Source of the DNA: Bryoerythrophyllum caledonicum
Lineage: Eukaryota > Streptophyta > Bryopsida > Pottiales > Pottiaceae
Direction: 5' to 3'
DNA: 64,000 nucleotides
NCBI GenBank assembly: GCA_963971425.1
Contig: OZ020517.1
Coordinates: 21,834,462-21,898,461 of the forward strand
Shown piece after piece: positions 36,542 through 46,230 of the stretch. The notes below the pieces were generated by a model that worked only from the letters and a program-made list of their open reading frames with translations, made no database searches and had not been told where the DNA came from. Each line of letters opens with the position of its first letter. Position 1 is the stretch's first letter. The position numbers and the translations under genes are program-made.

Positions 36542-36773
36542 TTAACCCTTGAACGTCAAAAGGTGCCATTGGTGGCCACAATATTCTACATGTATGGTGT
36601 CGTATTTGAACGTGATAAGATTCATATATTGAAATGACCTCCAAATGAAAGATGTTGGTTGAAGAATCTTAAAATTAAAGATGTAAGTTTTGCTAAACTT
36701 TAACACATTCTTTGTTTTTTATAGAGGGAAATACGTGCATGTATGTGGTTCCCGGCTGACGTTTAAGGGTTAA
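36542..36773. mobile_element. MITE with TTAA target duplications (piggyBac-like)
   Basis: A 224-bp element (36546-36769) has terminal inverted repeats CCCTTGAACGTCA and TGACGTTTAAGGG (one mismatch) and is flanked on both sides by TTAA. TTAA duplications with repeats starting CCC are typical of the piggyBac superfamily. It has no coding capacity. A related inverted copy is at 25.6-25.84 kb and a partial one at 35.84-35.95 kb. Confidence 0.7.
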
Positions 36774-37260
36774 AGGGTTGAAAATGGTTGGTTTAGTTGT
36801 GAATTGGTAGTTAAAGGTATGCTTATTGGTTGTATTTGGTCTACAATGTCAATATTGGTATATTTGATTGTTGTCTCATATCATTTTTTTAGTACCTAAA
36901 ATCACCCAAATTGATTATTTCTAAAAGTATCTATAAGTACATATCATGTTGAATACAAAAGCATTCTATATTTTGCAAAATCGCAATACTAGTAAGGGAT
37001 GAAGTTTTACTAAGTGTAAAACTTAGTAAAACTAGTTAGTATATGGTACTAATTTCTAAATGATGGTGTTCCAGCTATCATATCATGTGTAAGGGACACG
37101 GAAACAACCAACAAGTGATTTAAGGCTAGAAGAGAGTTCAAGACAAGAACTAACAAGAACTTGGATTAACAAGATGATTACACAAACAATATCGAGAAAG
37201 GTGAGCTAAAACTCCAAAAAGTGCGTTGTCGAGACTAAAGAACTCTTCATCCTTGACTCC

Positions 37261-37269
37261 TATATATAT
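37261..37269 (-). promoter_or_regulatory. TATA box of the LTR
   Basis: GATATATATA on the minus strand, about 32 bp downstream of the heat-shock-element array. The U3-TATA-R order fits transcription starting near 37235. Confidence 0.6.
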
Positions 37270-37300
37270 CCTTAGGACTAGGAAGCTTCTAGAGACCTGT

Positions 37301-37469
37301 TTCTAGAAGGTTCTGAAGATACTTCCAGAAAGTTCCAAAGGTACTTCTAAAAAGTTTCAGAGATACTTCTCAAAAGTTTAAGAGATGCTTCTAGAAGGTT
37401 CTTGAGATATTTCTAGAAAGTTTTGGATATGCTTCTAGAAGGTTCTAGACACTTGTTTCTAGAAGGTTC
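37301..37469 (-). promoter_or_regulatory. Array of heat-shock elements in the LTR
   Basis: Eight units of 22 bp (the last spaced 24 bp) start at 37301, 37323, 37345, 37367, 37389, 37411, 37433 and 37457. Five contain the perfect three-block heat-shock element TTCnnGAAnnTTC (37301, 37323, 37389, 37433, 37457) and the others have one or more changes. A GAAnnTTC pair also lies at 37487-37494. On the minus strand the array is upstream of a TATATATA box at 37261-37269, about 32 bp away, as expected for a U3 promoter. Confidence 0.8.
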
Positions 37470-37513
37470 TGGAGACTTAGCCTCTAGAACATTCTAGATT
37501 CAAGTCCCTAACA

Positions 37514-40415
37514 TCACCACCTGCTTTAGCTTTGAGGTTTTGGAGAAGCGCTATTGTTGCGAGTCAATACCAGCGCAAGAAGTTGAAAATATGTTGCATA
37601 GTGTCGGCTATATACTCTAGTTGCCGATCACGAGGCAAGTGATTCATTGGCCCTTGTAGCCACCGGTAGTGTCCTACACCTTCGGCTTCCGACCACGCAT
37701 AAACCTCGGTGTCTTCATTGTCAAAGTTTTCTGCAAACAACTCCTTCAAGAAGGCCATCATAGGCAGGTTGTACCTCAAACACGATCACTAGCGACCTGT
37801 TACTAAGTTTCCTTTGTCGTCTTCGTCGTACATGCGGCTCTTCATCTTAGGATCGTCTTCGTGAGTTACTAGGTTGGGTTGATATGATTGGTGGTGTATC
37901 TATCTCCTTAGTGTCTCCACCTAAAAGAGAGCCAGCTATAGACATAGAAGAATGAGCTTAAGCTATGGATTTATACTCGCTAACGACTTTTAGAGGAGAT
38001 TTCCTCCCCTTCTTTATCAGGCTAGGAATTAGGAGGCTTCAAAGAGAAGGAAGCCCATTGAGAGGCTTGAGTTTCTGAGGATAACGGCGATGAAACTCCT
38101 GTACTTTTTGTAGTGTATTATTTAGATTTTCTGTTAGTTTCTACATTTGTTCATTGATGCCGCAGCCGCTCCAATGCACTAAATACTCCAATTTCTTCAC
38201 TTATGCTGTAAATCTAATATCTTTTCCACCTCGTATTTCTCGTGGTTCTCGATTTCAATACTTGGTGGTGGACTTTGCACTCTTTTAAGAAAAGACGACT
38301 CTTGATAAAGCTCCAACAAAGAGACATGAAAAATTGGGTGTACTTTCATAGCAGTCGGTAACTCCAGACGGTAGACCACTAGATTCATTTGCTTTTAGAT
38401 GGAAACTGGTCCCAATCTCCGGTAGTCCAACTTATCACATGGCCACTTGGTTATGATATTCTATGGAAGCAACCATATTTTATCTCCGATTGTGAAAGTA
38501 GGTGCTTGATTTCAAAATTTATCTATAGATGCCTTGTAACTGTCTTGAGCGGTTTGCAGTTGAAGCTTCAACATAGTTTGAATCTCGGATAGCTTCTTTA
38601 CAAATCCCTTAACTACCGGATTGTTATTTGTTGACACACTCAATAAATCAAGCTTTGGATGGTAACCATAGTTGGCAAAGAATGGTGTTTTTTTAGTCGA
38701 CACATGAAGGGTGTTGTTATAAGCAAAGTTGTCTAGCGGTAGATATGCAGTCCAATCATGTTGTTGATAGTTGATGCTGCATCGTAAATACTGCTCTAAA
38801 ACTTGATTCATCCGTTCCGTTTAACGGTCAATTTGAGGATGAAAAGCTGAAGAAAGCTTTATATCCACCTTTAATATCTCAAAGAGAGATCTCCAGAACT
38901 TTGATACGAATTGGATTCCTTGATTTGACACAATATCATCCGGTAGACCATGATATTGATACACATAATAAAGAAAGGGCTTTGCTCTCTCTTTGCTTGA
39001 CGATGTCTTCTTGCAAGGGACAAAATGCCCCATCTTTGTAAGCTGATGTACAACAACAAAGATGTTGTCAAATGAATCCGATGACGGCAGGTCCGTGATG
39101 AAGTCCATCAAAACGGAAGACTATGGACAGCGTGGAATAGGCAATGGCTGCAAAAGCCTATAGGGGCGATCCTGAGGGTTCTTGGATCTTGAACAAATGT
39201 CACAAGAGAGGATGAACTCTTTCACAACCTTCCACATTTGGGGCCACTAGAAATCTTGGGAAACGAGTTCTAAAGTATTGTTGAATCCAAAATGTCCTGC
39301 AAGTGGAAAGTCGTGACAAGATTGAAGAACATGAAGTCCTACTGGTCCTCTTAGGATATACAACCGTTCCTCAAAGTACAAAAGATCTCCCTCCACCTTG
39401 AACTTGTCATTATTGACACGCTACTTGATATCAAGGGCTACAAAATCTTCAATAGTCGCAGCACGTACCTGATCAAAGAAGGCGGCACCAGTAGACATGA
39501 CAGCAACACAACTCCTAAGTTTCTCTTGTTTCAAGAATGTCGTACACTGTTGATCAAATGTTGCTTCTCTAGTCTTTGGTGCAAGATACAATCTCCTTGA
39601 TAATGCATCAGATAGCCCTTGTTGTTTCTTCGGCCCATTAGTGATAACAAAGTCAAATTGTCATAGTGACTTATTCCATTGAGTTTTGCAACAATTTAGA
39701 ACTTGAGCTGACATGAAGTGCTCCAAATTCTTGTGATCCGTGTATACGATCACCAGATGCGCAGCTCCTTCGAGAAAATTACACCACTCTTAGAAAGAAT
39801 CTACTATGGTAAGAAGTTGCTTATTGTGGATCTCGTAATTGATCTCAATAGTAGAGAACTTCTAAGAATAGAACGCAACCAAATAGAGCTTCTTGTCTAC
39901 GCCCATATGTGAAAGTACAACTTCCAAAGAAAAATCTAGAGCATTTGTCTCCAAATAAAATGCAATTGCAAATTCCGGATGTACCATGATTAGAGTTGTA
40001 GTAAATGTCGTCTTAAGATTTTGAAATGCTTTCTTTGCTAAAGGCCTCCATTTGAGCTTGTCCTTAAATGTCAACCTTACGTAAGCGGGGCAACGACTTG
40101 AGAATAATTTTGATGAAGATCCGATATATAGCAGATAGAAAAACCAAGGAACATTGTACATCTCTAATTCTCTTTGGAACTTCTCAAGACACGATTGCTT
40201 CCACCTTCTTGAGGTCTATCTCCAAGCCTTCAATAGTTGCAATGAATCCCAAAAACCCCATCTAAGTTTGGTGAAATAAGCATTTTTCCAACTTGGTGTA
40301 GAGTCCTCGTTTGCGTAGTTTTTCAAGAACCAACCGAACGCATTTCTTGTGCTCTTCTTTGTTCTTGGAATATATTAAAATATCATCTAAATAAATGACG
40401 ACGAAATTGTGAAGG
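37514..40415 (-). pseudogene. Ty3/gypsy polyprotein relic (RT, RNase H, integrase, C-terminal linker)
   Basis: Minus-strand order: RT active site YLDDILIYS near 40390, thumb to about 40200, RNase H region 40161-39862 (VHPEFAIAFYLETNA, then HNKQLLTIVDSF), linker with SDALSRR, integrase zinc region (GHFGFNNT, CDICSRSK), integrase core 39111-38512 ([32 protein letters not shown]), and the C-terminal part 38388-38197 (VYRLELPTAMKVHPIFHVSLL, then EKYEVEKILD, chromodomain-like). This is the usual plant chromovirus order. Many stops interrupt it, several where the family has Trp (before SSVLMDF, before WPQMWK) or Gln (before TERMNQ). The 5' part (gag, protease, early RT) is missing. The 37564-37779 frame follows on the same strand without recognised similarity. 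Confidence 0.85.
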
Positions 40416-40429
40416 TATCATTAGATGTG

Positions 40430-40505
40430 TATTTTAGCTCTAATCCACAACGTGTATTATTTTGAGAGACAGTTTGTCTCCCAATTTAATAAATATGGTC
40501 TTTAA
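40430..40505. repeat. Possible MITE end related to the 41.53 kb hairpin
   Basis: GAGACAGTTTGTCTC is a perfect short palindrome followed by CCAATTTAATAAATATGGTC, which resembles the arm of the hairpin element at 41530-41643. It lies at the truncation point of the gypsy relic. Confidence 0.4.
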
Positions 40506-40749
40506 CCAAAATCAACATGGATTATGGGTCATATTTGTTCATCCACCGCAGCCTCCTCCACAACCTCTTTCTCCACAACCCCTCCCCTAAACCTCCATCT
40601 TGGGACTTGCGACGAGACTTCTTGTTGAGTGCACACGGAGTGCCGACGCACAACGTTGTCCCCATGAGCACCGCCGCACCTTCAAACATCACCACTCCCA
40701 CCACCACTCCTAGCAACACCAACATGATTCTAGGAACTCTTCGTTCGGC

Positions 40750-41235
40750 CGGCCAGCTAGAATTCACTCGTCATCCAACATAGATGTATCAATACTCACT
40801 TGGTATCAATACTTCCGTGCATAACCAGCGCAACCAAAATTCACATCATCCAACAAAGATACATCGGAAATTACGCATATCTAAACTCAGTTAGAATTCA
40901 CATTCAACAAAGATATACCGATTCTGCATAACCAAATGCAGCTAGAATGCCCATGATCAAACAAAGATATATCGAAACTTCAAAGTATACCAAGTTGTGC
41001 ATATCTAAACTCAGTTAGAATTCACATTCAACAAAGATATATCACATTTCTGCTACATAACCAAACGCAGCTAGAATTCACATGATCTAACAAAGATATA
41101 TCAAAACTTCAAGGTCTACCAAGTTGTGCATATTGAAACTCAGCTAGAATTCACATCCAACAAAGATATATCAGATTATAGTGCGGCATATCTAAACGTA
41201 GCTAGAGTTCACATGATCCAACAAAGATGCTGCAT
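40750..41235. repeat. Tandem array, about 60-bp subunits paired into about 125-bp units
   Basis: CAGCTAGAATTCACATGATC and AACAAAGATATATC words recur about eight times. Alternate subunits differ (those with TTCACATGATC-AACAAAG versus TTCACATTCAACAAAG, and with GTGCATATCTAAACTC), giving a higher-order period of about 125 bp. Confidence 0.75.
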
Positions 41236-41529
41236 CAGTAACGTCGTCTCAGTTTTGTGGTAGCGTGAGAAAAGAGCAGATTGACTGGATCCGAGTACAA
41301 CTAGAATGCACTTACTCCTCAACAAGTACAGAATGCTAGGCTGAAAGAAGTATTCCCGACCTCGAGAATGATCTGAAAGCGCCTTGCTTTACATGAATAA
41401 GGCGCTCGTTGACCAGCTGGTGTAGTAATCGCCTTGAAGCACACCCAATCGATTCTGCATGGACAGTAGAGTTCCGAACCGACTAGAATTGTTGTCGACA
41501 TGACTTGGAAGTCACGAACGTATTATATG

Positions 41530-41643
41530 GCCATATTCATTAAATTGAGACCTTTTACAACAGTTGAGACTTCCATCCTACTACTATCGAGTTCAAAGTC
41601 ACTCGTTTGAGACTCTAAAATGTCTCAATTTAATGAATATGGC
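41530..41643. mobile_element. Hairpin MITE with perfect 22-bp inverted repeats
   Basis: The 22-bp arms at 41530-41551 (starts GCCATATTCATTAAATTG) and 41622-41643 are perfect inverse copies, with about 70 bp between. The inner part also has CGAGTTCAAAGTCACTCG-type short symmetry. Non-coding. No certain target duplication. Confidence 0.65.
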
Positions 41644-41649
41644 GTTTTA

Positions 41650-42480
41650 TTGTCGCATCTTTGAGGATATTCTAGCAAATCTCTGTGATGATGGGCTACC
41701 AGCGTCCCACCGCTCGTATCCTAAGCGCAAAACTTTTTGTCCGCCCTCCCCTTGCATCAAGACCCCCAACTCACCATCCAACCCACAACTAGCCAGTATC
41801 ACGAAGATTCCTCAGCCCTCACTTGCTTTTTGAGTTTGGGATTTTTGAATTTAGGGTTTTACCCTATACCCTAAATCTAATTTCGTGCATACTATCTTAA
41901 ATGTATAACCACAAACCGTGATATAATATACGTTGTTGATGGTAAGGTACACAAAGTGGCATTATGATATCTTCTATGAAAGACAACTCAAAAAGAGGAT
42001 ATTTAATTGAATGGATCATATCCAATCTGAATGCTTGGTTGTATGACACAAATCTTGCCAATGGGAACTTCACGTCAATGCAATTGTGTGTCCTAGTCTC
42101 TTCTTTATAATGGTGAGCAACTCTTTGCAATACAGTGATCCATCACCACAAGAATGGTTGTGTCCTCGTCGTGTCCTAGTCATGTCATGGTTGCGTCCTT
42201 GTCTAATGAGACCCAAGAGTAAAGGGAGTGCCTACTTGCTCTTCAACAATGTTGTGGGAGCTTCCACGAGAGCTTGGCATGAGAGTTTTTGGTTTTAGGA
42301 TTTAGGGTTTAGAGGTTTTTTATTGGTCTTTTTAAAGTGTGATTAGCAAATGTATCATGACTTTTGTGGGACTCCGTTCCTACATGGTGCTGGAAGTTAA
42401 CCTTAAATTCTGGCCAAAACAAAAAAATTAGTTAAATAGTTACGATAGTTTGTGCTAGAATACAGCCTATAGTCTTGATG
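41650..42480. other. No gene seen
   Basis: AT-rich DNA with small open frames only. No known domain, RNA gene or long repeat was recognised. Confidence 0.4.
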
Positions 42481-42889
42481 CAATAATAAAGTCGGATGGG
42501 CCGGACTGTAAACCCTAATTAAGCCTGAAACTGTTAAAAGCCGAGCCGGAGTAGTTACCGGAATTCTGGGGCAGTTAGTTATCCGGAACCGTTAGTCGGA
42601 AAGGTCACCATCAACTATCATCATGAGCCGTACTAAACGGCTAGACTACTTAAGGCTGGGGTTTGGGGGAAAACTCTTTCTTTCATTCTTCTTCGCGTGT
42701 TAAGGTTCCGCCCAACGCTTGCTCTCTTACTCTCTCTTTCTCCCTTTTCACTCTTACGGTTTTTTCGAACCGCTGGCCGTTAGGATTTGGAGCTTAGACG
42801 GTTAGAACGGACGTGCGTCCGTTAGGGAGAGCTTTTCTGAGGTCGGTGTGTGCAGGGACTACCTTGAGAGACTGTGAGGTAATAGGAAT

Positions 42890-44960
42890 TCCAATGAAGT
42901 CTGTGCCGATTGCTAAGAAGAAGAGGACGGATAGGGATGGGCGCGGCCGGAGAGACAAAGAACCGGCAGTTGCGCTCCCATCCTTAACCCGTGCTCTTCC
43001 GGAAATCCCAGAAGACCCGGACAAACTCAGCATGCTGAAGAATAGCCTGAAGTATATGGGCTGTGAGGGTTTGGTCGAAGTCCCCCGGGCATATGGGAGG
43101 AGGTCTACGTCCGGGAGTTGGTAGGGACGCCAGACAGTAAATACAAGGGGCTGATGAGAGCCCATCCGGAAGTCTGGGGAGTTCCGGAATGGTCTCAGGC
43201 GTACGACTTCCGAGCCGGCCGCACCAAGGTGGTGGAAAGGCGGGACGAGTTTCTGGCGGAGGAGTTCGGAGGGCCAGCGGACCCAAAGGATGGCTACAAC
43301 CTTCAAGACCTTCGGCACCTGGATGCTCAACTTGTGCTAGGGTTTTTAAATCCTATCTTCCATCAGGAAAAGCCGAGACGGGTAGTGGCAAAGTGGGCCT
43401 GCACTTTCCTCGGAGCACTCTGGGGAAAGATCGTCGTCGACTGGGGAACGCTGATGACCGAGATGATCAACCGTCTCGTGGCCAATCTCCAGAAGGTGAA
43501 GAAATCGGCAACACCGCTGGCCTCGTATGTGGTGCACCTCTATGCTCACCACCAGCAGCTAACTCAGGCGGAAATCCGGAACTACGACGAAGTCCTTAAC
43601 TTCCAGAGGTATGGAGGGGACGAGTTGGAAGAAGAGGAGTCCGGAGAGAAGGAGCCTGTGCCGGAAGCAACATCCACGGGCACTCCGGAAGGCCGGAAGG
43701 CACCAAAAAGACCTCGGGGGAAAGAGCCCGAGGCGGAGAGTCCAGGCATCCGCAGCTCCTCCGCATCATCTAGAGAAGACGAGTCCAGACCCTCAGGAGA
43801 GACCAGCCGGAAGAAGAGGAAGGTGGACCGGGACGGTTGCAGGGGTCAACTCAAGCTGATGGATGAGCTCACACGCGATATCAGCTGGAGGGTTGGGCTC
43901 CTAAAGGAGACCAACTTCATCATCACCACCAGCATGGAGCAAATCTTCCGGAGTTTAGATGTCGACCGGCTGGAGGACGCCATCAACAGGGTGGAGGAAC
44001 TCCGGAGCCAGGAGGTGGGCACGAAGGCACTGCACACCGAGATTTCTTCCATATACAAGGCCAGTACGGAGATGGAAAGGAAGATGAAGCACTACCTCGC
44101 GGAGGCAGCCCTGGCGGTGACGGCCCGGAAACTGGCTGAAGAGAAGGCCAATGCGTCCGCAGCGGCCCTAATAGAGGTCCGGGCGACCCTGGAATTTCCG
44201 GTGGATGTGATCAATCGGAGCCGACTCTTCACCGAATTGGTGGAGAAGAAGGAGAAGGTCACCAGGGCAACATCATCCGGTTCCTCCTGGACCAAGCGGA
44301 GAAGATGGGACGGACCTGGGAGTAGATGAAGCTACTCGTCGACAACATCACCGAGGAGCTTCCGGAAGACCCGGCAGCACCTGGACCAGAAGCCACCACG
44401 ACCCCAACACGAACTACGGTCCCTCCGGAACCACCGACCAAGACCACTCTAGCTCCAGGCACCTCAGCGAATCTAGCTCCAGGCACCTCAGCGAATCTGG
44501 AGTCTCTCGACACTCCGTCACCTCGAACGCCAATAGAGGGCATCGTACTTCCCAATCCGAGTACGAGTGAGATCCTGAAGAAGCTTCCGGATCATCTATC
44601 GCCACCGAATATGCACCTTCCAGATCCTCCGACTGAAGGTGAGGTTCCGATACCCCCAAGTTTGTGTCCCGGAGGTTGGCGCCGGGACCCAGGAGTCCGT
44701 CCGGAAGCTACCGTGATTTGGTCTAGGAGACCAGGTCAGCTTCCACGACGTAACGGCCAGCACTGCCGGTTCCGGAAAGATCACCGGAACAGCCCCCTCC
44801 ACCGCCGGACGCCAGGACTCCGGTGGTTGGCGTCTCTCCAGCGACCGGACCATCGACCCGGAAGACCAACCTTTCGCCTGCAATGTCAAAGAAGGCAAAG
44901 GGCAAGCAGCGCGCTCCGGTGGAGATCTCCCCCTCCCGCAGGAGTCGGAGAAATCGGGGC
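42890..44960 (+). pseudogene. Unrecognised gag-like ORF, frameshifted
   Basis: The main frame, 43118-44329 (about 400 codons), extends upstream in frame (WEEVYVREL). An earlier part (42895-43110: KSVPIAKKKRTDRD, LKNSLKYMGCEGL) lies in another frame, joined across a run of C near 43085. The N-terminal region is globular (PEVWGVPEWSQAYDF, HLDAQLVLGFLNPIFH). The middle is acidic/basic and Pro/Ser-rich with a nuclear-localisation-like SRKKRKVDRD, and the C-terminal region is coiled-coil-like (VEELRSQEV to KLAEEKANASAAAL). A further shift and TAG near 44325 precede MKLLVDNITEELPED, which continues the protein into a Pro/Thr-rich tail with two copies of APGTSANL. Flanks are CCGGA-rich and gene-free, as in a retroelement. 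It may be a gag protein or a captured host protein; I do not recognise it. Confidence 0.5.
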
Positions 44961-44999
44961 CCAAGTGCTCCGACTTAGGTTAGTTAGTTTTTTTTGTAT

Positions 45000-46230
45000 T
45001 TCTCTTAGGGTTTTAGATTCCGGATCAACAGCGATTAACGATGGAGCCCCAAGTGCACCCGGCTGTTGACGGAATCAACGGCCAGTTTTGTAGGTAGAGT
45101 AGGGATTCCGGAGAGGGAACTATTCCGAGATTTTGGGATCTGAGATCCAATCTCGAACTTTTCCGGATTTCTCGGATCTTTTAGATAAGAAGTGGCGGAT
45201 AGCTAGGAGGAAAGCTAAATTCAGAAGGAACTTAGTTAGTACTTAGTAGAGAGGTTTTGGGAAAAACCTTTTCGTCTTGTTCTTCTCACTTGGAAATATA
45301 CGTTACGTATTTGCACTAGATTTGCTACCTTGTGTCTTGATGTGACGTGTGGAACTTGTGAGCGACGGATCCATTCTTGAGGGTGTGGTTGTATGAGTGA
45401 TTCTTCCGGAATAGTGTAACTCGGTTGTTTTGCCGGAGGGGGAAGCTATCTAGGTCGGTGTCAGGAGATTGCCCGCGAGAGCTGGAGAGAGCTATTGCAG
45501 AGGTGTTCCTGGTAGTTTCCAGGGTCCGGAAGTAGCTAGGAGGAGAAGAGATGAACTGCAGAGGTGTTCTTGGTAATCTCTAGTTCAAGGAAGAATCCGT
45601 GTTAAACTGGATTCCGGTCAATACCGGAGTTCTCCCCGAAGATAGGAAAAAGCCTGACACCAATATCAAAACGGAATACCCATAGTGAACGGTGAGCCTC
45701 TGTTCCGGAGAATTGCAACCGTACCCACCGGAATGTCGTTGTAGTCCGGACCTGTCTCTGTGTGACCGCATCCGGAAGGCCTTCCGGATGTCGTGAGAGT
45801 CTACGTCTGGCATCAGCAATCAAATCACCAGTTAGCAAGATAGGGAGAGTGGTGTTCGGTCACTATAAGTTCCGGACAGTGGGTGCTTAGCCACTTAAAG
45901 TCACATGGCAGTGGAAAATCCAGCCACTTACACAAAACATGATCAGTGGACTCCGACCACTTGTTTACAAACTCCAGGAGACTCTCTGAGGAGGAACAAA
46001 GATAAATTAAACTACCCTTCAGCGTTCCGGAAATTACATTCTGGACACGGCTGTACAACATCCGGCTCCGGAAGGATCCGGATCTAACCTACGTAAGTAA
46101 AGACGATAGCTAACTAGTAAACAAATTATTACGATAAGTTTAGTAATCCGGAGTATTTGGAAAATAACCTTAGATCTCTGTAGGAACGAAACCGGAGCGG
46201 TTACTTTGGAAAGCACTTAGTGAGGATTGG
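45000..46230. other. CCGGA-rich non-coding DNA
   Basis: No gene. TTCCGGA/CCGGAA words are very frequent. It is probably the 3' non-coding or LTR part of the element containing the gag-like ORF, but no matching direct repeat flanking that ORF could be shown by eye. Confidence 0.45.

Larger units (their letters stand above)
37088..37513 (-). repeat. 3' LTR of a Ty3/gypsy element, 426 bp
   Basis: Read on the minus strand it starts TGTTAGGGAC (37513) and ends GTCCCTTACA (37088): TG...CA ends with near-perfect short inverted repeats. It lies just downstream of the minus-strand gypsy polyprotein, after a purine-rich stretch (AAAGCAGGTGGTG) that could be the polypurine tract. A matching 5' LTR was not found because the element is truncated near 40415. 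Confidence 0.75.
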
